Positions 34,889-46,939 of a DNA stretch of 64,000 nt are shown piece after piece. Every line of letters begins with the position of its first letter. The stretch's first letter is position 1. The position numbers and the translations under genes were made by a program. The DNA lies in NCBI GenBank assembly GCA_009739215.1, contig VSJF01000010.1, forward strand, positions 1,240,001-1,304,000, in the 5' to 3' direction. Source of the stretch: Floccularia luteovirens. Taxonomy: Eukaryota; Basidiomycota; Agaricomycetes; Agaricales; Squamanitaceae. The notes beneath the pieces are model-generated. The model had not been told where the DNA came from. It saw nothing but the letters and a program-made list of their open reading frames with translations, and searched no databases.

Positions 34889-35690
34889 TATTAATCATGA
34901 TCTGAACAATGCATGCACTCACTTCAACCTCGTCAATAGTCTATGATTAATGAAAATCATCAACAACTTGTTCCATTAAATTGTCAAACCAACCCACAAG
35001 GATAATGGGACCTCTTGTTTGGTACATGTTACAAGTCTCTCACAAATTACATGAAGAGGAATCCTCACCTATTCATAAGGATGGATCAAAGCTCAAGTGG
35101 TAGGTAGGAGATCACTGAATGCTGACTACATGTGCATTTCTCAATGTCGTGATTAGATTATTATAAATCAGCCATCTTCACATATATCCGACATTTTCCC
35201 TCTAGTTTGTAGAGTCAAACACGTGAAATCACCGAGAACCAGCAACTAGACTATATATAAGCCAAGTAGGTGTTTATTATGCATATTTAGAATGTATAGA
35301 GATAAAACTCATATTCCCGTTCTATCCGACCATCACGCTGTGCTAGATAGATGATACCCTTATGCAGGACTAGCTCCGCTGCGCCGCATAACATCATTAA
35401 TAAGCCAGATTTACCAGACTATCTATATAAATGCCCTTCAGCCACAGCTTTGTCGTTGCAGAAATATAGTACTCTCCAAACTGTTATTTTCGCCAGAAGC
35501 ATAATGCTTCCATTCCCCAAGAACTTAACTTGAAGGGAGAAAAATATCGCTCAACACCTGAGAAGGGAAGACTATCAAACACACAATCAGAATTGAAGAA
35601 TAATGACAGAGTTGACTATAACAGGAGGTATCTTGACTGGTCTCACAACTTGCCTGCAAATGTCGGAAGACGAGACTCTGGATAAATCTG
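34889..35690. other. Intergenic region
   Basis: AT-rich; nothing recognised apart from a possible first exon of the preceding small gene. Confidence 0.5.
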
Positions 35691-35734
35691 AATGTATTGG
35701 GGAATAGCGAAGCGAGGGTAGTTTTGGCAAGCCA

Positions 35735-35830
35735 AGCGAAGTCACAGAATGTCTTTGTGAGAGCGGGTAGTTGTGACGGCGTCATCCTCTCTGCCTCACA
35801 CAACTACACTCACTCCCTTACCTTCGGCTC
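35735..35830 (+). repeat. Diverged third copy of the repeat's hairpin core
   Basis: The order gtcacagaatgtctttg, then GTAGTTGTGA, then cctctctgcc, then TCACACAACTAC parallels the core of the two full repeats, where GTGGTGTGA pairs with TTCACACCAC. Two stem positions have changed on both sides (G-C to A-T), so pairing is kept. The rest of the 390-bp repeat is not recognisable here. Confidence 0.4.
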
Positions 35831-35908
35831 TTCTGACTTTCTTTCAAGGCAAACTAAACACACATTACTCCGCAACAAGCTCAGTAATTGTTAAGAACCT
35901 ACAACTCC

Positions 35909-36756
35909 ATGATGGTTCGTATTACAACTGGTTCAAATGCTCTAACCTGCCCGGATTTTACCCAAGCCGCATTTGATGAACTCCGCACCTCTTAACTGTG
36001 GCGGGTCAAACGCATGAGCAAGTTATACAACTACTCGAAAGGACTTGGGAGCGACAGGTGGAAAGCGAAACAAGAAAGCCTAAAGTCAATGATTTCGATA
36101 CAAAAGGTGTTATTAGCAACCACCTCATCCCAAGGCCATCCTCTTACGCCCTCGCCAAATTAGAACGCAACGAGTATGTTGAACTTTGGTATTTCTCGCG
36201 GGAAGGTTGCAAAGATGCAGCTTTGAACCACACCTCAGCTGCAAGGGCATCCCAATGTGTCGTAAGGGACGCAGACCTTTCCTTCCGTCAATTCTCGATG
36301 GCGAAATCAACCTACCTCAACCACCTTAGAGAGATAGGGTGGCCAGATAAGCATGTGAATGCGCTAGTGGGACTTTTCAAGCTTGTCGAGAGTCATCCCA
36401 TGAGTGATCAACCTCATGGGGAAAAGATGCTGCTCATATATCAAGCTAGGGTGCGTGAGGTATGGTACGATACGCTACGTCGCAGTACAGGCACCTTTAA
36501 TCCGGCTATTCTTAACGTAAACTTGCTCAACACCATCTCCATTGAGGTATGGAACGATATTCACGAGGAGAGCTCATCGAGAATCCAGGCGCTTTGCGAC
36601 AAAGCTGAGGCCAGCGCTGAACAGGCTGAACAGGCCCTTGGCAGATGGCCTCACAGGAACACATCAAACAGTTGGCCAAGGTCCCGTGCATCTTCTCGTT
36701 CCTTATCTCCTAGACAAAGGCGTCGCTTGCTGCCACCACGCCACAATTCTCCCTAG
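35909..36756 (+). pseudogene. Mobile-element-like ORF, frame-broken and short
   Basis: The main frame (about 35980-36756) reads ...THEQVIQLLERTWERQ, YVELWYFSREGCKDA, FRQFSMAKSTYLNHL, and LLIYQARVREVWYDTL. From memory this resembles an ORF found many times in agaricomycete genomes near repeats; I cannot confirm the element class. A short preceding frame from ATG 35909 (ending FDELRTS and a TAA near 35993) would join it with a one-base shift, so the 5' end looks broken. The Ser/Arg/Pro-rich end stops before the Cys-rich tail I would expect. Alternative: a host gene with an unseen intron. Confidence 0.5.
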
Positions 36757-37091
36757 CCTTCGTTGCAACTCTTCGCCTCCTAATTGAAGCGGGTGACGGG
36801 GCCTGTACCTAGTCATATATAAGCATTAGACGTAAACAACTCCCATATATCCAACTATTCATTTGTTCTAATGGTCACACCAATGTATGATATCGAACAA
36901 TACAAATATCTTTGAAATAATAACACGCCAATTTCTTGGCATAGCTAAACACATACTTCTGTTCTAATGTTACACGGTATGATCTCAGAACGCAAGGCTA
37001 AATTGTTCAGCTGACAGACTAATTCTCTGGAGATGGTCGAGGACTATCTGCACTTGCACATGTCTGGTAGAAGAGTGTCCTCGTAAAAAAA
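36757..37091. other. Intergenic region
   Basis: AT-rich gap between convergent genes; nothing recognised. Confidence 0.5.
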
Positions 37092-37798
37092 CTAAGAATA
37101 GCTTGTGATAGCAGCAGCGAAACTTTGATCGAGAGAAACCTTGATGCTGGTTGACGGACCAACGAGATTGGCCTACAACACAAAAAGTGTCAATCACTAA
37201 TGCTTGAACTCTAAATTGCTTACGGGAGCAATGGCAATCAAAAAGTTCTCAAAGTCAGTGTTAGAAGCGTTAAGTGCGCGCAAGTCACTGAGAATCGTGG
37301 CTTTTACTCCAGGAATGATACCTCCTGTGAGTTGACCTTGCTTGGTTATGATTGTCTGCAGGCTTTGTAAAATTACTGGCTCGATGCCATGAAGCTTATC
37401 AAAGATCCCCTGTGCTGCCGGCGCAATGTCACTAGGCGAAAGTGACTTAGAACAGAGAAAACGTCGGTCAATACTGAAAATTAGCAACTAATGTTTCCTC
37501 ATACCTTTATGGTGGGGTTCAATCGTGTGACAGCAGTGTTCACTGCCTGCGCAGCTGTATGAAGACTCTACAATTTGATAAGCAATATAAAGGATTCACC
37601 AAAATGCAGACTTACGGTAAGCGAGGCAAGAGGCGTTGAACCAGTAGGTATATTTTGGAGAAGATTGCTCAAGGTAGTGATCAGGGTGACGATGTTAGCG
37701 ATACCAGACACTACGACATTAACTGGGGGAGTGACCTGGGCAAGGGAAGGAGCAGAAATTGCGAGGAGAAGAAATAAGACGTTTCCTTTGATCTGCAT
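37092..37798 (-). CDS. HsbA-like secreted hydrophobic-surface-binding protein
   Basis: HsbA proteins are small secreted fungal proteins that bind hydrophobic surfaces and can recruit hydrolases. The signal peptide (MQIKGNVLFLLLAISAPSLA) is followed by helices with TLSNLLQNIPTG, SLHTAAQAVNTAVTRL, a DIAPAAQGIFDKLHGIEPVI segment and the FENFLIAIAPV helix. The last exon gives KVSLDQSFAAAITSYS before the stop. Exons join through short introns near 37550-37620, 37440-37500 and 37170-37225. I chose ATG 37798 because it starts the signal peptide; an in-frame ATG upstream (37840) would hide it. Confidence 0.75.
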
Positions 37799-38563
37799 CT
37801 TTGCTGGCTGTGTAATAGGGTATAGTATCGGAGGATCCAAGTAATTAACTGGCTTTTATCTTCATAGAGATAGACCTAGTCATTTCGGCGAATATTCTCA
37901 GTATGACAGGTGTCTTGATAAATAACATATGGCGAGCTCAGGTCAAAGTGAAAGCAGCGAAAATAAAGCTAGAAGTAACAATAGGTGCGGCAAATCGCTT
38001 GTAAAACGAACTTCCATTCAAAGTACACCACATCTTTGGAATTAGTCATTCATTTCAAGTGTCTGGAGCTCGAATGACTTCTATGGGTGGACACAATATT
38101 AGAGCTAGTCAAGGAAAATGTGTAAGTTTGCATTCAGCTAGACCCAAACTATTTGGCTAACCTTTGTATTCGATCCATCACCCGTGGAATTAACTTGATT
38201 GTACTATGCATAACCCATGGGTCTGTGGTATGGTATGTTGTAGCGACACTAGAGCCAGCTCTAGTTGGTGACATCCGCTCATTGTTAAATTGATATTGCT
38301 AGGACAGACATGATTGGCTAGGTTGCACAGTTTCGTAAAGGAACCTAATACGTAGAGGAATGGGTCAGAGAATTGCACAAGATACCTTATTAATATAAGC
38401 TCAGATCTATCACATCCTAGAAAGTGGTGGTCCTATCTTCCATCGCCATATGTCAAGTAGATCTAAACTAGTTGCTCAAAATCAAAACTTATCACACCTC
38501 AACTTCTGCGAATAGCTACAAAAATAATGTATAGCAACAAAGCAAGATACAATCGCTAAAATC
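37799..38563. other. Promoter of the HsbA-like gene and 3' flank of eIF3g
   Basis: No coding signal recognised. Confidence 0.55.
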
Positions 38564-39891
38564 TCATTTTTGATCCGGTCTCGGTTCTATAAAAAAAAAC
38601 ATCAAGACCCTAGATTTTCTGGTTTCGAAGAAGGAAAACTCACGGCTCCACTGCACACTTAGAATTAAGTTATCGTAACCCTTTCCATTGACTTTTTCTA
38701 TAGCCTTTTGTGCCGCAGCCTTGTCTTCGAAGCTAACAAATGCGAACCCTTTTCCTGCACCTGTCTCCCTATCACGACCTACATAAACTCTGACTACGCG
38801 TCCAAATCCTCCAAATAGATCTCGTAGATCATTTTCTTGTGTGTCCTCAGAAATGTTCGTGACTCGTAATGTCGGGAGATCGTCCCGGTTTGCACCTGCG
38901 CCGCGCATTGACTCACCAGCACCACGACCAGCACCACGCATTGAAGGAGGTACATATTTTCCACCACTAGATGCTGTCGGAGCAGCAGTTTCTGCAGGTG
39001 GTGCATCATCATCACCAGTCCCCACATCTGTGACATAAGTTCCTTGTGAGGGAGGGACATAAAAAGGATAAAGAGATTGGATCGTACCTCCTGTAGAATC
39101 CAGCCCGCCCAGGGTGTCTTTGTAAGGACATTTCGCTGTATAATGTTCACCCTTGCACAGACGACAGACGACTTTGCCTACACCCGCTGTTTTGAGACGA
39201 GATTTCATGGTTTCCTCTGGAGCAGCCTCGGTCTCTGCATTCTAAGGAATACAGTTAGCATCTCAGGGGGATAGAGATAGTAACAAAAAAGTGGGGTTGG
39301 AGTGGGTTCATCAAGATGATGTGGATTGGAACAACTCGGATAAATTCATGACCTCCATGGATACCAGTGTCCAACAAATTTAGGAACTGGGGACTTGACA
39401 GAGAGAAGTTGATAATGCAGAAAAAACGCACCTTGTTTCCAGCGCTAAGTTTTAAATTGACATTTTCAGCAATTGTAGTCGTCGCTCGATCTGGCCCAGG
39501 CTTGTTCCCCTTCTCTGCACCAAATTTTGCCCATTTTTGTCGTTCTGCCACAGCATGTTCTACTACCGACTTTTGTAAGGTACGTTTTATACGCCGAGTG
39601 ATCTATACCACGCGTTCATATAAATGTTTAAAAAAAAGTATATCATGCCGACCTTCACTTTCTTGCCATCTTCATTGACAGTATATTCTATCGTCGTCCG
39701 GATCCCATTCTCATCCACAAACTCTTCGTTTTTTGGATGCTCTACTGAACATAAGCACTTGGCCCAAAGCATATGTTAGACGAGCGTACCGAGTTCATCG
39801 ACATCATCTGCCCATGAAGTTTTCTGCTGCTGTCTAATCCATGATAAGAAATATAAAGAAAGAGTGTATATGAAACTTACGGAGAAGCCAT
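38564..39891 (-). CDS. eIF3 subunit G (eIF3g/Tif35)
   Basis: A subunit of translation initiation factor 3, acting in scanning and reinitiation on the 40S ribosome. The first exon is only 11 bases (39891-39881, ATGGCTTCTCC) and joins to QQQKTSWADDVDEL. The N-terminal eIF3g domain includes IRTTIEYTVNEDGKKVK and WAKFGAEKGNKPGP. A zinc-knuckle-like CRLCKGEHYTAKCPY follows, then a Gly-rich linker. The C-terminal RRM has LRVTNISEDTQENDLRDLF (RNP2 region) and GKGFAFVSFEDKAAAQKAI (RNP1 region). The last exon adds QPRPDQK. All joins keep frame. Confidence 0.95.
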
Positions 39892-41106
39892 TTGTTTGCA
39901 GTGATCAATGAGATTTCAAATTTCGTCGGGCTGAGCAATATGTATCCGTGTTTGTTTACCAAGACTTAGCCAACCACGGCCAAAATGGCCTCAAATTGCA
40001 AACTAGATACTTGGCAAAGACCCAGTATAACTACTGAACTATCGAGGTATTGTTGAATTAACAAGGTGCGCGCGAGTCCAAACGCGCATACATACATTCT
40101 TCGGACATAATACTATGCTTTACAATCTATTTTATACGCTAATCTTTTCTTCATTGTCTGCGTAAATTACCATACTTTCCCCCTTTTTATACATCCCATT
40201 AATCACTTAAAAGCACCTTCATTTGTTTTCCTTTTTTATATTACTTTAAGTAGTATAGTTCATTTCCTCATTATAATACTTAAACAGCCACGTAAATTCT
40301 CAACACCTCAGTCATTTGACCACGCAAACACTGAGGTGAGAACGTTCATTTACTTTCACAGTACTTATATACTAATAAGTAGAATAGAGATTGCGTTTCT
40401 ACTCTAGTTTCCATACCAAAACTCTACAGGTATCTACCTATTGATGATAGCTAGTATGTATATGCAACCCAAAAGATTTTTATGAACCTCATTTCATGCT
40501 CTAAAGTATCATTACTATGATTAATAAGATACATATGATTGATGAACCATTTGATGACTGGCTAGAATGGGGCTAGATATGTCAACATATGCGATGAAGT
40601 CAACTTATACTAGTACAAAACTGAATATTTGAATACCAATAGAATGTCTTCTAGGTCCTTCCGAGTGAGGCCGCACCAGTTATCGGCCCGAATTGGGCTT
40701 CGAAGTAATCATTGCTACATATGTGTAACCATAACGAATTTCACGTCTTGAATCTCAATAATCCACACTGTCTCAAATGGACATCTTCACTGAGATTTCT
40801 GCCACTTCCATAGGACGATGATTATTTCTGTCACATGGGACAAATTCTTCCATATATATTTTATCCATCAAACATCTTTGTTCCAGCACCCGCGGACCAT
40901 GCAATTTTGATATCTCCGCCGCAAAGTTCTCAATCCCTTTCCACTTATACTCACAAAATTACCGAGGACTCGGATTGATATATGGTCAAGTGCCCTCTGA
41001 GGCGTCTATCATGATCACGATCCTTTCGCTACTAATACATTGGGTATATGGGTGTCTTATCATAAACAATATATACCTAGGCATACTACGCGTCTGCATA
41101 TTCTCT
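39892..41106. other. eIF3g promoter and 3' flank of DUF6533 gene D
   Basis: AT-rich with T/A runs; no coding signal recognised. Confidence 0.6.
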
Positions 41107-42752
41107 TTACTGCTGTTCTGTTGTCGAAGCACAATTTGATACACATGCAGAAGAACTCGAATAAGTCTGGTTGTGGTTGGATTGTCCAAAAAGATACCGA
41201 TTTCGGCTGGGTATAAAAGTCTCCGGCTCAAACGCGCTTCTCAGGTTGAGAATCATCCGCGAGACCATCAAAGTAGTGATACTGAGAACAAAAATGCATC
41301 AGTTGGATTGAATGATTAACCAGATCACAAGGATAACAAACAGTGTGCTGAAGCTTGCATTCATTGCTTTGATGTCGGGCTATAAATTCATATTGGGTAA
41401 GTGAATGGTTATCTCCAAGTAACGGAACCTCATACAGGAGCAAGCTAAAGGCAGAGTTAAGTCCACGGTTATTATATTTACCCGTAACGGTTCACAACAC
41501 TCACAAGGAACATGAGAACGTTGATTAGATTTGCACCAAATATGACTCCAAAATAAATAATACCTGTAACAAAGTAAGCACTCGATAAGCAGATCTCCAG
41601 CTTCACTCACCATCTCTCATTATGAGTGTGATCAATGTACTGGTGTTTCCCTGCCTGAGGCGATTATGCACAAGGGTACGCCATAGCGTCAAAAAGAATA
41701 CAAGGGAATCTTGATGTAAAGCACATATCATGAGTTATTTCTCGACAACCTCACAGAAAGGGCTCACCGAATATCAGTTCGGCGATCCACGTAAACACAA
41801 AACGACTAGATTAAAGCGTCAGATCGGAAAAAGAACAAATTACTTTTCAAGGTGCAATGCTAACATGTCGTGTGACTTCCCAGTCAGAATACATCCTACC
41901 AAGCCTGTGGTAATGATCTTATCAATATCTTATGCCTGTATTTAGCATTGTGCAAAGCATACCTGCTGGTAGTTGGAGGGGTGTGCCATCAGTGAATGCC
42001 CACTACATCAGCACCAATACATCTGTTTAGTTGTGGACATAGCTCCATATGCAAAGTAAAACATACAATTTTGGTTGCTATCTCCGCAAATAGTAAGAGA
42101 CCTCCGATGATAACGATGGTGTAACTTCTATTGTAGATTGCATGTAGCCGCAAAATAAAAATCACTTGGTGCTCGTCAACCAGGGCTCAGTAAGGGTGAG
42201 ATTTAGAAGCAAACCTCCAACAACGAAAGATGTCACCACCTTCAACGCTTCGGGGAAAAGTACGTAGCGTTCGCACACAGATCTTTTCCATGGCTGATGG
42301 AATGCTGATTGACCTTACTTAGAAGGGATTAGGAGGATCAAGGGATAATCATGACTCACAAAATATGATAATAATGTAACCCAGTGGTGAAAGGTATCGA
42401 TTCTAGATGATAGAATGAGCCATGTGTAGCCTTCGGTCAAGCAATAAATTCACTAAAGCCCATAGAACAGTCATCATACTGAATGGCCTCATCCATATTC
42501 GTTCGATCTCCTCGCCCATGGTTATAACCATATCGTAAAATAACATTACTATGTCAAAGGGACCCGAGTCAGTCAAAAATTTGTATAGTGGTTACCACCA
42601 ACCGCAGGAAGCGAGGGAGAACATCTTGGCCGCCATCCTGCCGCAAAACCTCTTTTCAGGACATCATAAGTGAACAGTAATCAAGTCATATCGTACAAGT
42701 CATAGGCAGTCTGAGATAGGTCAAGGACCATAGGTGCAGGAGTGGCCGACAT
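41107..42752 (-). CDS. DUF6533-domain membrane protein (gene D)
   Basis: A fourth member of the DUF6533 membrane family, far more diverged than A-C. About a dozen small exons join in frame. Start MSATPAPMVLDLSQTAYD, then MAAKMFSLASC, VMLFYDMVITMGEEIERIW (the DUF6533 core), NRYLSPLGYIIIIF, GGLLLFAEIATKI, WAFTDGTPLQLPAG, WIAELIFDSLVFFLTLWRTL, LIMRDGIIYFGVIFGANLIN, then MNASFSTLITTLMVSRMILN and a polar Ser/Asn/Thr-rich tail. The stop is at 41107-41109. Several donors are non-obvious (gttggt, gtttgt), but only they keep the frame and family motifs. No lesion found. Function unknown. Confidence 0.75.
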
Positions 42753-43315
42753 ATTCCAGCGAAAAGAAAGAAAATTGGGGGAATGACAGTCGACAGCTGA
42801 AAGGCCAGGATCTCCCCGAATGTGATCATCCATATATCGTTTCAGAGTAAGCGCGCGGGAAATGCACACGCGATCTTCTCTGCATCAAAAGGGATCTGGA
42901 AATCCGGGACATATTTGATACCAACCCCATACTGAACACCTTTTTGGATACGTTGAGAATCTGACATGCACTGTGTCTTCGAGATCGGTAACAAAGAGTG
43001 TGGGGGGAATTTAGACTGTCATTTCCATTTTTAAATAAACACATAGTAACGCCATACATTTAACCTGAGAAGGACTATATTTGTCCGCATCGAACATCGA
43101 ACGTAACGCGTGGCCAACTGATTGATGCAAACATTTGGGTTTTGAACCAATGTAACGTGTCACATTTGTTAAGTATGTGCGAAACCAGGCTTAAAGCAAT
43201 CAATGCAAAATCACACACCCACAAAAGTGACCAACATATGATCCACTGATCTACACATCCAAATTACGAGTCAGGCGGAAATTAATAATCACATTTGATC
43301 ACAAGTTTGATATCC
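42753..43315. other. Promoter of DUF6533 gene D
   Basis: No coding signal; the 3' flank of the aldose epimerase gene lies at its right end. Confidence 0.6.
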
Positions 43316-45120
43316 TTAATGGATGGCGGAGAACTTGTAGTCTGAACTCCATATGAAATCCTTCCCTGGATAATCTAGTATTTGGTTATATTAGAGACTT
43401 AGAGACAACACTTTAGTAATCACGAAGTCAAGAACTCACAAATCTGGTCTACGTTCCATTCCGGTGTATTAATAGCGTCGATATATCCTTCCTGTTCAAT
43501 TGCCACCGCCGACCATCTACTGTAATTAAGCGATGGTCCACCATGAACTGCCTTGCGGGGTGTATTCAGCCAGAACGAGGTGTATACTTGAACAGCCGGT
43601 TGATTCGTAGATATATCGACACTGAAAACACTCAGTGATTGCTCGAATGTTTAAAACCCTAGGAACATACCGAATGCCAGATTTATCACTCCATAAAGAA
43701 GTTCCCACTCGGGTACTCTCTTGCTGGTCATATACCCAAGCATTATCATAACCTTGGCAGCCTTTCGAGTTCTGGGGTAAATTAGGCACAGGATAAATAT
43801 AATTAATACTAACCTAATCCGCAAAGATTGAAAGTGTCATTCCATCGGGCACCGATCGTACTTTCCTTTCTGAAATCAAATGGATTTCCAGTGACATCGA
43901 TGAATTCGCCGGTGGGTATGGCATCACCATCAATATCGATCACGCGAGAGCTATCAACCTTCAGGTGATGAGAAAGTATATCATTGCTGTCATCCTGGAA
44001 TGCATCAAGATTCCTACATTTTTTTTGGTCACTATTTTTACTTGGTTGACTCAATAAACTGCCTCACCAGTAGATGTGTTGAGTAAGCATGATAGGGGTC
44101 TACTTTAAGATCAGATATGTCTCACAGAACTAAATGATTTCGGCCAAAACAAACCTTTTCCGTTGCAGTTGCATGAACCCTAGTTCGGAGAAGTCCACCA
44201 TTAGAGACGGTATGGGTTGCCTAGAGTCACACAAGACTGTCAGTCAACGAATTTCATGATTCAGAGATTACATTACGAATGCAGTGACATTTCCTGGCCA
44301 ACCCTCGTCAGCAGCGTCGAGATGCTTGTATGTTACGCTAGTTGCAGATTTAGACACAAGGGTCCAGTTTCGGCGGTCCCATCCATAAATTCCTCCATGT
44401 AGTGTTACCTAAAATTTTTCAATTCATCAAAGAGTTAGAGATACAGCTAATCAAGATTACCTCGCCTAAGGATTCGCTTGAGTTATTTCTGGGTTAAGGC
44501 TAATTGAAAAAAAAAACATACCGTTGTGATCGTTTGTAGGTATGTGGTAAACGTTTGGGCCGTCAGGTTGTGGCAGTTTTGTGATAGGTATGGAGAAAGT
44601 CCCTGAACGGAAAATAAGTATTTAGTAGTCGGCGAAAAATTTATCATTAAATGTAATACCGTTCTTGAGTCGATTCGCATAACTGACATTATTGTTCATC
44701 ATCAAACTTATGGCACCCTGTACAGTTCTTAACTCACCGGCCAACAATTGGATTGAATACTGGGTGGTCTGGATCAGTAAGAAGGCGAGACTACATGCCA
44801 ATATCAGCATTGGGTTGGTTTCAGAAAGGACAGAATCGAACATTGTCGTCATAACCAAGAATAACATCTCTTGGTCTGCCCAATCTATCTTTCACCCACA
44901 ATTCAGTCATGGTCGCTCCAAATGATACAAACTTCGCTGAGATGGAACCATCCGGCGCCTTGATTTCAGTGATGTCAAATGGCTGTGGATAAGTTGTGAT
45001 GAGTACATAAGGTAACGATCAGTTAATTCAAAATAGGGAACTTACCCATGGCGTGGCGACCACCATGCATGTTAAATGCGAAGTAATCAAGACAAGTGCA
45101 GCAAATACTAACTTGACCAT
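43316..45120 (-). CDS. Secreted aldose 1-epimerase (galactose mutarotase family)
   Basis: Interconverts alpha and beta forms of sugars such as galactose or glucose. A signal peptide (MVKLVFAALVLITSHLTCMVV) implies secretion or the vacuole rather than the usual cytosol. Exons join to give FDITEIKAPDGSISAKFVSFGA, then NPIVGRYANRLKNG, then LHGGIYGWDRRNW (the conserved HGG/G.D..W motif). Further on are a TQHIYWNLDAFQD segment, where the usual catalytic His lies in this family, and SAVAIEQEGYIDAINTPEW with the expected catalytic Glu. The protein ends WSSDYKFSAIH. About ten short introns; those checked keep frame. Confidence 0.88.
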
Positions 45121-46939
45121 TGGTAAAATCAAAGTTGGTGAAATCGTCTACCTCGGGTCGAGCAACTCGAGGAATATTTATACGTATACATTGTCGTTTC
45201 ATGGAGTAATCCATCGCATGGGTTTAGAAAATAGAAGCATTGTGTATCATTGTACACAATGGTGCGAGGTCATTTGATTATGGGTAATTGGAATGGGACG
45301 GACTTCTTTTCCTCCAAGTGGTAGTTAAAGTGCCGAGGGAAGGGCAAATTCACTTTGTAATTGTACCGTCTATTCCACCATTTGAGTCACGAGTTATGTG
45401 CAACCATGTTCTAGTCGTTGATGACCCGGTTTATGTCGGGATATCTGCGGGTAAGACTTCAGCTTAGCGGAATAGCATCGGTTCAAGAACATCTATTTTA
45501 GGTGCAAGTGATGCGCAAATTAGAGTCTCGCCATAATCACTGGGTTATATTTTAAAGCCGATCGTGAGAGTTTGTATATATGTCCCGAATCTGAGGTTTT
45601 CGCACAGCTCAAGTCGGTTGGTCACGTATAGCTCTTGTACTCATGTACAGAGACATTGGCACATAGAACTCGACGCCCTTTGTCACCAAAACTATTTCTT
45701 CTCTGTTTGAATCAACCGGGTCACCATGGAACGATGGCAGCGACGCGTCCCGAGTTAAGTCGCAGTTGCAGCAGGCCTGATGGAGTTACAAGAAATACCT
45801 GGATTGACTAATTGATGAGAATTAATGCCATATGTTCCAACTTCCGAGGGAGCAGAATAGTATACACCCATAAAAATAAGCGGACAAAAATGAAGGGTAA
45901 AAAAAGCGAGTAAGTGGTTCCAGTTATTACTCAGCCTCCTAAAAGCAGCCGCTCATCGCGTTCTATGCTTACTAATGAAGGTTTACGGGTAAGGCCGAAC
46001 TTTATAGTAATTATAGAATGCAGTGAGAGGGCTTGTTTTAAGAGCCTGGTTATTACTTACAAGATTCTTTGATGTTTCAAATTCCGGTGCAAACCTGTGC
46101 AAAATGATCTGTCACCACCATCAAACCTGCAGGGTACAGCTTATTGACCTCAAGTGCGATGTTGGAGTGCTTTTGTTCCGAAAGCAGGCCCTGCTCTTGT
46201 CGGCAACACTGTATGTAGTTTATATGATGGGTGTAATCAGTATCAGTGGGTCTTATTTCTTATATGGAAGACTTGCTGTGTGTATCACTTGTTATTGTTC
46301 GATAACATGTGGAGTGCGCGTTCTGAATAGATACTGATGACTGTCGGGCAACAGCCTCATGTCCATATTTTTGACCCTTTGAATTCCGCCACTGGCAACC
46401 CTGATAACTTCCTGTCACCTATCACATCAACACGCTCTACATTGCAGGATATGTGTTCACCTGATGAGGTGTGTTTTATTGCATATGGTAATAATTACAT
46501 GTTGTGAATGGGCAGCAGGCTTTCCGGCATTTCCATAAGGCTTAATTTAGATGATTGCTTCTAGTAGCGATCACCTTGATAAACGAGAATGGTAGCAAGC
46601 CTTTTGCTTTTTCTTTGTCGTTCTTGCTCAAAATATCAGATTCCTATGCATTGACACAGGTTTATGTCGTCTTGCTATGCACTTTCCTGCCAATCAATCT
46701 CATGGGGATGAATCGTTACGGGACACCGCGTCCATCAACAAGAAATAGCGCGCATCATTTCTGGCATCTATAGTACCTGGTTTGAAATTACATTCCATAA
46801 GGTTTGGTTGCTATGCTCTTGTTTCGACCCTGCAGATGCTTCCAAATTTACGCAATGAATCCCTTTAAAAAGCTCTAGTTTTTTTCTCTGAACTTTAAAC
46901 TCCCATCAACCTTTTCCTCCTCCCTCAACATCAAATACA
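45121..46939. other. Long divergent intergenic region with a possible gene remnant
   Basis: Holds the promoters of the aldose epimerase (-) and PLAC8 (+) genes. ORFs at 46023-46337 and 46555-46773 have no clear family, but the end of the latter resembles the coiled-coil gene of the 15-kb region: NLMGMNRYGTPRPSTRNS against NLIGVAAIV...DPSTRNR, with 17 identical bases (46732-46748 and 15334-15350). Confidence 0.45.
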
